DNA from: Paenibacillus terrigena DSM 21567
GTDB lineage: Bacteria > Bacillota > Bacilli > Paenibacillales > Paenibacillaceae
Direction: 5' to 3'
DNA length: 64,000 bases
NCBI RefSeq assembly: GCF_000374845.1
Contig: NZ_KB895412.1
Location: 248,001 to 312,000, forward strand
The position numbers were made by a program, and so were the translations under genes. The notes beneath the pieces are model-generated. The model saw only the letters and a program-made list of their open reading frames with translations, had not been told where the DNA came from and ran no database searches. Positions 16,257-24,369 of this stretch are shown here, one piece after another (the first letter of the stretch is position 1; each line of letters begins with the position of its first letter).

Positions 16257-16694
16257 ATGCGATTTATGTTGATAATCAAGACGACAGCATACTCAGAGGC
16301 GGGTGTGAAGCATAGTCAGGCATATGATGAGGCGAGGATAGCTTATATGAAATCGTTGGCTAGAGCCGGTGTGCTCCTCGCGGACGAAGAGCTTCAGCCG
16401 AGTGCCACCGGGCTTCGAATCGGGTATCCGGTACATGGTGGAGAGCCTGAAGTAACGGCTGGACCTTTTCCGGTAGATCAAGGGCTCATTGCCGGGTATA
16501 CGCTAATTGATGTGTGTTCTGAAGAGGAAGCGATCGATTGGGCGCGCCGGATGCCGGCCCCTTATGGGCCTGTGGCATTTGAAATCGAGGTGCGCAAGCT
16601 CGAAGAGAATCGGCACACGCCAAGGAACCCCCGGATTCTGGCAATGGAAGATGATTTAGAAGACCAACGGAGCATGTTAAAAAAATATAATTAA
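16257..16694 (+). CDS. YciI/DGPF-domain protein 2 (paralogue)
   Basis: A 145-residue paralogue of the protein at 14446: MRFMLIIKTTAYSEAGVKHSQAYDEARIAYMKSLARAGVLLADEELQPSATGLRI, TAGPFPVDQGLIAGYTLIDVCSEEEAIDWARRMPAPYGPVAFEIEVRKL. The signature reads TAGPF instead of DGPF, so the aspartate is lost. AGGAGG precedes the ATG. With its own ECF42 promoter and the DUF1801 gene 15 bp downstream it forms the regulon's third transcription unit. Confidence 0.9.
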   Translation: MRFMLIIKTTAYSEAGVKHSQAYDEARIAYMKSLARAGVLLADEELQPSATGLRIGYPVHGGEPEVTAGPFPVDQGLIAGYTLIDVCSEEEAIDWARRMPAPYGPVAFEIEVRKLEENRHTPRNPRILAMEDDLEDQRSMLKKYN

Positions 16695-16709
16695 AGGGGC
16701 ATATACAAG

Positions 16710-17051
16710 ATGAATCAGGAAATCACCGACTTTATCGAAGCGTTAAAAGAACCATGGCAGGGAGAACTGTCCACGAATTTGCGTCAGATTGTGCATCAGG
16801 CGATACCGGAAGTGCAGGAGCGCATGCAGTATAAGAAGCCCCATTTTCTGAAAAACGGCAAATATGCCGCTGTGATCTCGACCTCCAAGGATGCGGTTAG
16901 CTTTACGATTTTCCATGCTATGGACCTGGAGCTTCCAGAGGGAATGTTCGATGGCCCGCCAGAAAGAAAGACCTTGAAGCTGCGCAAAGGGGATACGGTG
17001 GATTCCGGGCAGCTCGCGTCATGGGTCAGCCAAGCATCGAGCGTACTTTGA
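16710..17051 (+). CDS. DUF1801 (YdhG-like) protein
   Basis: A 113-residue cytosolic protein of the DUF1801 family: ITDFIEALKEPWQGELSTNLRQIVHQAIPEVQERMQYKKPHFLKNGKYAAVISTSKDAVSFTIFHAMDLELPEGMFDGPPERKTLKLRKGDTVDSGQLASWVSQA. The family is small, single-domain and of unknown function, and is often found beside YciI/DGPF genes. It is cotranscribed with the second DGPF paralogue (15-bp gap). Confidence 0.88.
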   Translation: MNQEITDFIEALKEPWQGELSTNLRQIVHQAIPEVQERMQYKKPHFLKNGKYAAVISTSKDAVSFTIFHAMDLELPEGMFDGPPERKTLKLRKGDTVDSGQLASWVSQASSVL

Positions 17052-17085
17052 TTGTGAATATCAGGTTTAGGTTGTCAGGTAGGAG

Positions 17086-17138
17086 AAGGACTGTTCCTTG
17101 CAGCACACATGTGCTTGGGGCGGTTCTTTTTTACGTCA
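17086..17138 (+). terminator. Probable terminator after the ECF42 cluster
   Basis: AGCACA-CA-TGTGCT forms a short perfect stem, extended imperfectly by CCTTGC against TTGGGG. It is followed by GGTTCTTTTTT. Weaker than the other terminators in this window. Confidence 0.4.
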
Positions 17139-17228
17139 AAGAGGCGAAAGACGAACGAATTCATGAGATAGAGAAGGCATAAGCATAAGAGTGAAAGCAA
17201 TACAGTTTGTAGAAAAAGTTGGTGGAAC

Positions 17229-18146
17229 ATGCCGATCCGTCGCACGAACCGGACACCCCTCGTCTTTGTCCCAGGGATGTTCGGATCAATGAGCAGTACC
17301 ATTATTCCATTCTACGAACCGTTCATTCAATTGCTGCAGCAAATGGGTTATCAATTACATGTTGATTTGTTCATCGCCTACTACGATTGGCGGCAGCGTA
17401 TTCCCGATATCGTGGATACGTATCTTATGCCTGTCTTGAACAAAGCCAGACGTGTAACGGGAGCAGCTCGTGTCCATCTCATCTGTCACAGTATGGGGGG
17501 ATTGGTCGCGAGAGGTTATGTTCAGAGCAGGCATTATCAGGACGATGTAGACCAGCTCATCCTGTTATGTACGCCCAATGCAGGATCGCCGTCCAATTAT
17601 CGCTACTGGACCGGGGGGACACTAGAGTCTGATTGGGAGGCATCTGAGAATATTGTTACCATGGCCATGAACAGTTACTTGGATAATTTGAAGCATGACA
17701 ACCCGGAGAATCCGCTCGAAGCCGTACATACGTTGTTTCCGAGCTTGCATGAATTCGTACCTGCCAAGGACTATGGCGATTACCTTGTCATTGGCTGTGA
17801 CAATGCGATGCGGTTCGTTCCTTATCGCACGATGCAGATACAGAATGCTTTCCTCGATCGATTGAATGCGGGTCGTTCAATTATTTACCATCGCGGAATC
17901 CGGGTGACATTAATCGCAGGGATTGGGACTCGTACCGTGCAATTTCTTCGCATGGTGCAAGGATCGATGAATAATGGGGAGCCTCATGGCGCCTCCGTCT
18001 GGCGTACGATCAATAGTGATGCGGGTGACGGGAATGCCATGGTGAGCAGCGTATTTGTGCTGGAGGGCGACAAACATCTCGTTGAAGGCAATCATATGCA
18101 GGTGTTATTGCGAAGTGAGTTCATTCTTCGCTCGAAGTTGATTTGA
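17229..18146 (+). CDS. Lipase/esterase-like alpha/beta hydrolase (PGAP1/LCAT type)
   Basis: A 305-residue hydrolase: TPLVFVPGMFGSM (oxyanion loop, residues 8-20), VHLICHSMGGLVARGYVQ (nucleophile serine in HSMGG near residue 88) and a C-terminal NSDAGDGNAMVSSVFVLEGDKHLVEGNHMQVL, which supplies an acid residue and a histidine. No signal peptide, so cytosolic or non-classically exported. The pattern resembles LCAT/triacylglycerol lipase families. It is a single gene with its own terminator; no functional partner is visible. Confidence 0.88.
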   Translation: MPIRRTNRTPLVFVPGMFGSMSSTIIPFYEPFIQLLQQMGYQLHVDLFIAYYDWRQRIPDIVDTYLMPVLNKARRVTGAARVHLICHSMGGLVARGYVQSRHYQDDVDQLILLCTPNAGSPSNYRYWTGGTLESDWEASENIVTMAMNSYLDNLKHDNPENPLEAVHTLFPSLHEFVPAKDYGDYLVIGCDNAMRFVPYRTMQIQNAFLDRLNAGRSIIYHRGIRVTLIAGIGTRTVQFLRMVQGSMNNGEPHGASVWRTINSDAGDGNAMVSSVFVLEGDKHLVEGNHMQVLLRSEFILRSKLI

Positions 18147-18169
18147 GTGGAGATAGGCGAATTGGGCTC

Positions 18170-18206
18170 AAAGACACTAGAGTGAGTATGAGGCGCTAGT
18201 GTCTTT
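18170..18206 (+). terminator. Terminator after the lipase-like gene
   Basis: AAAGACACTAG (18170-18180) pairs with CTAGTGTCTTT (18196-18206), a perfect 11-bp stem followed by G and T-rich sequence. Confidence 0.75.
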
Positions 18207-18284
18207 GTTGTGTCTCGCGTGTCGTCGTTCGCGTTTTTGCGTTAAAATGAAAAGGATAGCAGGTAATGAAGGGGGCGGACGAGC

Positions 18285-18983
18285 ATGACAGTGTTAGAAG
18301 TGGATATTATCGAAGCGGGTTACGAAGTCCACGAGCCGAAAATTCATGGGATTCAGTTCGAAGTGAAACCCGGTGAATTGGTAGGATTGATCGGACCGAA
18401 CGGCGCGGGCAAGAGTACGACGATGAAGAGCTTAATGGGCTTACTGAAGCATTGTAAAGGCGAGATCCGATTCACAGGACCGCAGCAGTCCTACGGTTAT
18501 ATTCCGGAGAAACCGATTATGTATGATGCGATGACGCTGTGGGAGCATTTAGAGCTGGCTGCTGCGGCCTATGATCTCCCAGTGGACATATTCGAACGGC
18601 GAGCGAATGAGATGCTGCGGCAATTCCGGCTACAAGATGTGAAGCATCAGCTCCCAGCCAGCTTCTCCAAAGGCATGCAGCAGAAAATGATGCTCGTCAT
18701 CGGCTTCTTAACCGAGCCGGATGTCTACATCGTGGACGAGCCCTTCGTCGGGCTGGATCCGAGAGCGACGAAGGATTTCCTCCGCATGCTGGATTTGGAG
18801 CGGGAACGCGGTGCGGGCGTGTTGATGTCGACTCATGTACTTGATACGGCCGAGCGGATCTGCAGCTCCTTCGTCATGGTCGACCAGGGGAGAGTCGTTG
18901 CGAGTGGCACACTTGCCGAGATTCAGGCACAGAGCGGATTGCCTGATGGCACGCTGCTCGATTGTTTCGATGCTTTAACTTGA
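18285..18983 (+). CDS. ecsA: ABC transporter ATP-binding protein EcsA
   Basis: A 232-residue ABC ATPase with Walker A GPNGAGKST, signature FSKGMQQKM, Walker B VYIVDEPFVGLD and STHVLD as switch. The following gene is an EcsB-type membrane protein, which fixes the identity. In Bacillus the Ecs complex affects regulated intramembrane proteolysis by RasP, secretion, competence and biofilm formation. The EcsB start lies 25 bp downstream with its own ribosome site (GAGAGTAGGGTG). The encoded protein is slightly shorter than B. subtilis EcsA. Confidence 0.9.
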   Translation: MTVLEVDIIEAGYEVHEPKIHGIQFEVKPGELVGLIGPNGAGKSTTMKSLMGLLKHCKGEIRFTGPQQSYGYIPEKPIMYDAMTLWEHLELAAAAYDLPVDIFERRANEMLRQFRLQDVKHQLPASFSKGMQQKMMLVIGFLTEPDVYIVDEPFVGLDPRATKDFLRMLDLERERGAGVLMSTHVLDTAERICSSFVMVDQGRVVASGTLAEIQAQSGLPDGTLLDCFDALT

Positions 18984-19008
18984 GTGAGAGAGAGTAGGGT
19001 GAACAGGC

Positions 19009-20244
19009 ATGCGCATCAATGCGAAGCAACTAGCGACGAGACGGCTAAGAGAAGAAGCGGTCTATCAATATAAAGCGCTGCGGAGTGCAGTGGACTGGAC
19101 CGTTATGCTGTACTTGATTATACCAGGCATTTTTTTCGCGATTATCGGATATCGTTCATTGTGGACGGACGCATTCCCCGTTTGGATTGAATATATGCCA
19201 GCATCTGTAGTGGCGGCCCTCTTATTCCTCTGTGCGAGAAGAGGGAATATCCGCGTGCTGGTGCAAGAAGCGGACGTCTTATTTCTTCGGCAAAAAGAAA
19301 ATTGGGCACACACGCTAACTCGGGTTGGGTGTCTCTACAGTATGGCGCTGGATGCAATCATCAGTGTCTTGGCCTACGTGACGGTGCTGCCGATCGGGAT
19401 CCGTTCCTTCGGATGGACGTGGACGGCGTGGACAGGACTCCTCCTGTTCCATCTATGTTATTCAATTCTATGGTCCTTCATAAATAATCGCATCCAGATA
19501 TCGTTCTCAGGCTGGCGGCGCTGGTTGATTAAATGGGGCGTGACCGCGGCTGGCGGCGCATTGTATGTGCTGCTTGCTCTTCGATGTAATCAGCTAACAT
19601 GGCTGCTGTTTGGGTGTGCAGTGCTGGTGGCGGCAATCATCGTGATATTCATGCGGTCACGTATACAGCGCGTGAATGCTTTCGAACAGGACATCATCGT
19701 AGAGGGCAAGCAGCGGATGCGGTTGACAGGGTTGCTGTTGAATAATACTTTGGAGAAGTCCCCATGGTTTCGGATGCGCAGACCGATGTTGTTCCGCCAT
19801 TCGAATCATGTGTTCTCTTCCCGCAAGCCGCATATGGTGGTGGCCGAACTCGCGATCAAATCCGTATACCGATCGAATTTGCAATTAAAGACGATGCTCC
19901 AGTTTCTAGGTGCAGGTCTTGTTGCTGTGTTACTGACCCCTGCGACGATCAAGATCATTGTGTACGTAGGGTTAATCTTGTTAATCTGGTATTGGATGCA
20001 GGGCGACTGGAATGATTTCGTGAAATCGGCGTATGTCAAAATGTTTCGTTGGCGGGAGGAGGACCTCCAGGCGGCCAAACCGATCGCGGTATACGGCATG
20101 ATGCTGCCGCTCACCTTGGTACTCGGTCTGATTACCGGACTATTGATCCAAGGGGTGTGGGGCGGGATCTTCGCGCTTCCTGCAAGTGCGTTGTTCGGCT
20201 GGATCATCGTACAGACGATCGGTGCGATCGATATTCGCAAATAA
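19009..20244 (+). CDS. ecsB: ABC transporter membrane subunit EcsB
   Basis: A 411-residue polytopic membrane protein with about ten hydrophobic segments. EcsB features include the start AKQLATRRLREEAVYQYKALRSAVDWTVMLYLIIPG, the cytoplasmic NIRVLVQEADVLFLRQ, and RMRRPMLFRHSNHVFSSRKPHMVVAELAIKSVYRSNLQLKTMLQFLG. It partners EcsA. EcsB proteins lack a usual substrate-binding subunit and their cargo is unknown. Terminator-like structures follow at 20308. Confidence 0.9.
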   Translation: MRINAKQLATRRLREEAVYQYKALRSAVDWTVMLYLIIPGIFFAIIGYRSLWTDAFPVWIEYMPASVVAALLFLCARRGNIRVLVQEADVLFLRQKENWAHTLTRVGCLYSMALDAIISVLAYVTVLPIGIRSFGWTWTAWTGLLLFHLCYSILWSFINNRIQISFSGWRRWLIKWGVTAAGGALYVLLALRCNQLTWLLFGCAVLVAAIIVIFMRSRIQRVNAFEQDIIVEGKQRMRLTGLLLNNTLEKSPWFRMRRPMLFRHSNHVFSSRKPHMVVAELAIKSVYRSNLQLKTMLQFLGAGLVAVLLTPATIKIIVYVGLILLIWYWMQGDWNDFVKSAYVKMFRWREEDLQAAKPIAVYGMMLPLTLVLGLITGLLIQGVWGGIFALPASALFGWIIVQTIGAIDIRK

Positions 20245-20249
20245 TGTTC

Positions 20250-20295
20250 AAATATAAGAATTTATAAGTTTCACCGATAAATTGTTCTTATATTT
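20250..20295. repeat. Inverted repeat AAATATAAGAA / TTCTTATATTT
   Basis: Perfect 11-bp arms at 20250-20260 and 20285-20295, separated by 24 AT-rich bases, directly after ecsB. It could be a binding site or part of a 3' mRNA structure. Confidence 0.5.
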
Positions 20296-20307
20296 CCGAA
20301 GATACGC

Positions 20308-20345
20308 TTGTCGTCCAATAAGGACGACGAAGTCGTTTCTTCTTG
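20308..20345 (+). terminator. Probable terminator between ecsB and gpmA
   Basis: GTCGTCC (20310-20316), loop AATAA, GGACGAC (20322-20328), followed by GTCGTTTCTTCTTGTTTTG, a T-rich but interrupted tail. Confidence 0.55.
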
Positions 20346-20410
20346 TTTTGTATGGAATTGGGCAGGATAACACCCGTAACCACCTTCAATACGGAAAGAA
20401 GTGAGCCATT

Positions 20411-21139
20411 ATGAAAATCGTACTTATTCGCCATGGGCAAAGCGTATGGAATGTAGAGAATCGATTTACAGGTTGGACGGATGTGGATCTATCCGAGAAC
20501 GGTCTGAACGAAGCGCGTCAAGCCGGGCAAATCTTGAAGAAGCATGGGTATGTATTCGATGAGGCGTATACGTCCGTGCTTAAGCGGGCGATCCGTACCT
20601 TATGGATTGTGCTTCATGAGATGGACTTGATGTGGATTCCAGTCCATAAGACATGGATGCTGAACGAACGGCATTATGGTGCACTGCAAGGACTGAACAA
20701 AGCAGAGACGGCGAAGCAATACGGCGAGGAGCAGGTTATGCAGTGGCGAAGATCTGCGGAACTGCGGCCCCCGGCGTTAGATAAAAATGATGAGCGATAT
20801 GAAGCTTCGAATCCGAAATATAAGTCCTTGGCGGAGGGGGAATTCCCTCTGACGGAGAACTTGGAAGATACGGAGAGACGAGTGCTAAAATATTGGACGG
20901 AAGAGATTGCGCCCGCCATTCGCAAAGGGGAAAAGGTCATTATCTCGGCCCATGGTAACACACTCCGTGCGCTCGTCCAATATCTGGACAATATCCCTGC
21001 GAATGGGATTGTTGATCTCAATATTCCGACCGGCGTACCACTGGTGTATGAGCTGGATGAAGACCTGAAGCCGATCCGGCACTACTATCTCGATATGGAT
21101 GGCGAAGTGGCGGAAGACGCAATTCCGAAGCATATATAA
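20411..21139 (+). CDS. gpmA: 2,3-bisphosphoglycerate-dependent phosphoglycerate mutase
   Basis: A 242-residue histidine phosphatase-fold enzyme interconverting 2- and 3-phosphoglycerate in glycolysis. It has the catalytic [10 protein letters not shown] (phosphorylated histidine near residue 8), [52 protein letters not shown], and the second histidine in [18 protein letters not shown]. Its length and motifs are those of GpmA rather than the broad-specificity phosphatases. Most Bacillales rely on the Mn-dependent GpmI, so this may be a second mutase (inference). Single gene. Confidence 0.96.
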   Translation: MKIVLIRHGQSVWNVENRFTGWTDVDLSENGLNEARQAGQILKKHGYVFDEAYTSVLKRAIRTLWIVLHEMDLMWIPVHKTWMLNERHYGALQGLNKAETAKQYGEEQVMQWRRSAELRPPALDKNDERYEASNPKYKSLAEGEFPLTENLEDTERRVLKYWTEEIAPAIRKGEKVIISAHGNTLRALVQYLDNIPANGIVDLNIPTGVPLVYELDEDLKPIRHYYLDMDGEVAEDAIPKHI

Positions 21140-21236
21140 TGGGATGAAGCCAAATCCGCAACTAGAAAGGGATACGGCTATCAAATGAAGAAGCCTCCGT
21201 TACGCCCTATGAAAGGGAATTCGGAGGCTTCGCTTA

Positions 21237-22244
21237 TTATTTCTTGAGCAATAAGTAAATAAAATACGGTGCACCGATCAAGGCGACCATAATCCCTGCA
21301 GGAATACCGTCAGGACCGACGATTTGGCGGCCGATGGTGTCTGCGACTAAGAGCAGCCATCCACCGATCAGAATGGCGATCGGAATGAACAGTTGATTCC
21401 GAGGACCGACCAGCGCTTTGGCGATATGCGGTGCCATCAGTCCGATGAAGGCGATCCCACCTGTAACCGAGACAGCGGAAGCAGATAGAGCAACCGCAAC
21501 TAACAGCAGAATGAGACGCTCCTTGTTGATGGAGACACCGACACCGATGGTGACGGGCTCATTCATCGCGAGCAGGTTCAAGCGATTGGCCCGATAGAGC
21601 GTAAATGGAATGAGGATGACCAGCCAAGGCAAGATCGCCCAGACGAACGGCCAATCCGTACCCCAGATGTTCCCGGCAAGCCATTTGGCGATAAAATCAA
21701 CCTTGGTACGTTCGGCCGATGAGATCAGTACAATCATGATGCCGGATAGTGCCATGGAGAACCCAACCCCGGTTAACACGAGCTTAACCGGCTGAAGGCC
21801 CGTGTCCTTGTGATACGCGAACACATAGATCAGACCAGCCGTAATCAACGCCCCGATAAAGGCAACGATCGGTATTACATAGATAAAGGAGCCTGCATCA
21901 ATCGGGAAGAACAAGAAGAAGACTGCAATCGCTACGCCAGCTCCTGAATTGATGCCGATGACACCAGGATCAGCCAGATCATTGCGCGTAATTCCTTGAA
22001 GAATCGAACCCGATAGCGCGAGAGCCATCCCGGCTAAGAGCGTAATCACGATCCGCGGCAGTCGAATCGAGTATAGGACGAACTCTTCTTTGAATGTACC
22101 TTGCCCGAACAGCGTAGGGAGAAGTCGATCATACGACAATTTCGAATACCCCAGTCCCATACTAATCGTAACCGTAAGTATAATAAGTACGAGTAAAATA
22201 AGTAGAATAAGCCGTTGCTTGCGAATAAGTGCAGGTTGAATCAT
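21237..22244 (-). CDS. fhuG: Ferric-hydroxamate ABC transporter permease (FhuG type)
   Basis: A 335-residue FecCD-family permease with about nine membrane segments. It has RLPRIVITLLAGMALALSGSILQGITRNDLADPGVIGINSGAG, ATPase-contact block GGIAFIGLMAPHIAKALVGPRNQ, and PAGIMVALIGAPYFIYLL at the end. Its ATG overlaps the preceding permease's stop by 4 bp (22241-22244), so translation is coupled. It is the last gene of the operon and no ATPase gene follows. The G assignment rests on gene order and the FhuD-like receptor; similarity to YfhA of B. subtilis is the other naming option. Confidence 0.85.
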   Translation of the reverse strand: MIQPALIRKQRLILLILLVLIILTVTISMGLGYSKLSYDRLLPTLFGQGTFKEEFVLYSIRLPRIVITLLAGMALALSGSILQGITRNDLADPGVIGINSGAGVAIAVFFLFFPIDAGSFIYVIPIVAFIGALITAGLIYVFAYHKDTGLQPVKLVLTGVGFSMALSGIMIVLISSAERTKVDFIAKWLAGNIWGTDWPFVWAILPWLVILIPFTLYRANRLNLLAMNEPVTIGVGVSINKERLILLLVAVALSASAVSVTGGIAFIGLMAPHIAKALVGPRNQLFIPIAILIGGWLLLVADTIGRQIVGPDGIPAGIMVALIGAPYFIYLLLKK

Positions 22245-23248
22245 GAGAAGGACTTCCCTCCTTTACGAACGATAAACAGGAAGAAAGGTAAGCCAAGCAT
22301 CGCCACAATGGCTGCAACAGGCGTCTCATAAGGCGCATTGATCGTACGTCCGAGCGTATCAGCGAACAACATGAACGCAGCTCCTGTAATCGCGGACATC
22401 GGAATCGTGTAGCGATAATCATTGCCGACAACCGCACGCACGATATGTGGAATCATTAATCCGATAAACGTCATATTGCCGACCAGTGCAACGGATGCGC
22501 CTGCGAGCAGAATGGTCGCGAAGATCAACAGTGCTTTTAACTTCTGAACCTTCTGGCCGAGTCCAACGGCAACCTCTTCGCTTAGGCTCAAGATCGTTAA
22601 CTGCTTGGATAGCGCCATGGCGATCAATAGCCCGACGATAATGAAGGGCACAATGACTTGAAGCTGTTCCCATGAGGTGCCGATCATTCCGCCTGCGGTC
22701 CACATAGACACGTCTTTGGAAATTTTGAAATAGATGCCGATACCTTCCGCAATCGCATACAAAAAAGCAGAAATGGCTGTACCGGCAAGCACGATTCGAA
22801 GCGGAGAGAAGCCGCCTTTCTTAATCGTACCGATCCCGAACACGAGGGCGGACCCCAGCGCGGCTCCAATAAAGCATGCAATCATAATATAGAAATAATT
22901 CGCGCTCGGAATGAAGGCCATGGTCACGGCGAGCGCTGCATTAGCGCCAGCGGTTAACCCAAGCAGGCCTGGATCGGCCAACGGGTTACGCGTCATGCCT
23001 TGCATCATCGCGCCGGAGACGGCCAAAGCCGCTCCGACGAAGATGGCTGCAACTTCACGAGGTAAGCGAATTTCACGAATCAACGATATTTTATCCCCCG
23101 TAGCGTCTGTCGAGGTTAGCGCGAGCCACACATCCTTAAGGGATGTATCGGCTGCTCCAAATACCATCGCAACCGTGAACATCGCCACGAACAGGAGAAT
23201 TCCTGCGATCAGTTTGTAGACAAATGGGAAGGGACGTCGATTCGTCAT
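22241..23248 (-). CDS. fhuB: Ferric-hydroxamate ABC transporter permease (FhuB type)
   Basis: A 335-residue FecCD permease that would pair with the next gene's product. Landmarks: REIRLPREVAAIFVGAALAVSGAMMQGMTRNPLADPGLLGLTAGANAAL, GNMTFIGLMIPHIVRAVVGNDYR (coupling helix), ETPVAAIVAMLGLPFFLFIVRKGG. It starts four bases after the receptor gene's stop. The gene order receptor-permease-permease without ATPase matches YfiY-YfiZ-YfhA of B. subtilis, which uses the unlinked ATPase YusV. Confidence 0.86.
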   Translation of the reverse strand: MTNRRPFPFVYKLIAGILLFVAMFTVAMVFGAADTSLKDVWLALTSTDATGDKISLIREIRLPREVAAIFVGAALAVSGAMMQGMTRNPLADPGLLGLTAGANAALAVTMAFIPSANYFYIMIACFIGAALGSALVFGIGTIKKGGFSPLRIVLAGTAISAFLYAIAEGIGIYFKISKDVSMWTAGGMIGTSWEQLQVIVPFIIVGLLIAMALSKQLTILSLSEEVAVGLGQKVQKLKALLIFATILLAGASVALVGNMTFIGLMIPHIVRAVVGNDYRYTIPMSAITGAAFMLFADTLGRTINAPYETPVAAIVAMLGLPFFLFIVRKGGKSFS

Positions 23249-23252
23249 CGGC

Positions 23253-24173
23253 TTAGTTCCCTAGAAATTTATCAATAAAGAATTGAAGTTGGAATTCAAG
23301 CGTTAACGGGTCATTGAAGTAGAAAGATTTGGCATCCGCTTCAAAGACACGATTGTTTTTCACCGCAGGAATGTTTTTGTACGTATCGGTATTTTGGAAC
23401 GAGTTGTCGGTATCTTTGGTTTTGCTGAAAATGATATAGTCGCCAGCGAACTCAGGCAATACCTCGGCGGATAGTGCATAATAGCCGGGCTTCATAGCCA
23501 GTTCTTTCACTTTTTCAGGCATTTTCAATTTCATTTCCTGATAGAGGATCTCCGTACCGCGTGCCCAGTGATCGCCGAAGACATAGAGCTGCTTATCGAA
23601 GTTCTCGATAACCGATACGGTGGCATTCTCACCGATTTTTGCTTTGATATCAGTGCCTGCCTTGGCTGCGCGTTGTTTGAAATCATCGACCCAGGCTTGT
23701 GCTTCCTTCTCTTTGTTCAGGAGCTTGCCGATTTCGATATGCTGCGTTAAGTAGTCTAACTTGCCGTAAGTATAGGTCACGGTCGGCGCGATTTCTTTCA
23801 ATTTGTCCACATTCTTTGTCGTAGACAAACCGATGATGAGATCCGGATCAAGCTCGATGATCTTCTCTAGGTTCTCATCCGATACTTCTTGAACGTCCTT
23901 CAATTGATCTTGGAACCGTGGGTTCATCTTCGACCAAGAATCGACGCCGATAAGCTTAACACCAAGCGACATCACATTGCCTGCATACGACGATAGGACA
24001 ATGACACGCTCAGGATGGCTAGGCACTTCGACAGGGCCCGTCTCGGATTGGTACGTAAATGTTGCGGGCTGCTCTGCCTTCGCGGATTCATCCGCTGGCT
24101 TAGCTGCTTGGCTGCTGCAAGCGCTCATCAAGATGACGAGTACAGCAAGGACGGGGAGTAATAGTTTTTTCAT
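23253..24173 (-). CDS. fhuD: Ferric-hydroxamate-binding lipoprotein (FhuD2/YxeB type)
   Basis: A 306-residue solute-binding lipoprotein. It has a signal peptide with lipobox (LVILMSACSS, cysteine near residue 19), then a linker and the class-III binding fold. YGDHWARGTEILYQEMKLKMP, EVLPEFAGDYIIFSKTKDTDNSFQNTDTYKNIPAV and FYFNDPLTLEFQLQFF match the staphylococcal FhuD2 pattern as I remember it, pointing to hydroxamate siderophores. ATG 24173 follows AAAGGAG; the frame upstream to 24197 is rejected. A perfect Fur box lies 55 bp upstream. Confidence 0.9.
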   Translation of the reverse strand: MKKLLLPVLAVLVILMSACSSQAAKPADESAKAEQPATFTYQSETGPVEVPSHPERVIVLSSYAGNVMSLGVKLIGVDSWSKMNPRFQDQLKDVQEVSDENLEKIIELDPDLIIGLSTTKNVDKLKEIAPTVTYTYGKLDYLTQHIEIGKLLNKEKEAQAWVDDFKQRAAKAGTDIKAKIGENATVSVIENFDKQLYVFGDHWARGTEILYQEMKLKMPEKVKELAMKPGYYALSAEVLPEFAGDYIIFSKTKDTDNSFQNTDTYKNIPAVKNNRVFEADAKSFYFNDPLTLEFQLQFFIDKFLGN

Positions 24174-24227
24174 GATCGGTTCTTCTCCTTTGAGCAATGT
24201 ATTGTAATAAGTATCAATGTCTATTAT

Positions 24228-24242
24228 TGATAATGATTATCA
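24228..24242. promoter_or_regulatory. Fur box of the ferric-hydroxamate operon
   Basis: TGATAATGATTATCA is a perfect 7-1-7 Fur/Bacillus consensus palindrome, 55 bp before the fhuD-like start. It lies in the spacer shared with the divergent antiporter gene. Iron-replete repression of the uptake operon is expected. Confidence 0.9.
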
Positions 24243-24369
24243 GTATCGATGACCTTTTAATAAAATAGCCGTAAACACGCCTTTTGTCAACAAAAAAATG
24301 CCTATATTTTCGCGCATCAATATGGTACGAATAGAAATACTAAATGGATTATGGAAAAGAAAGGATAAA

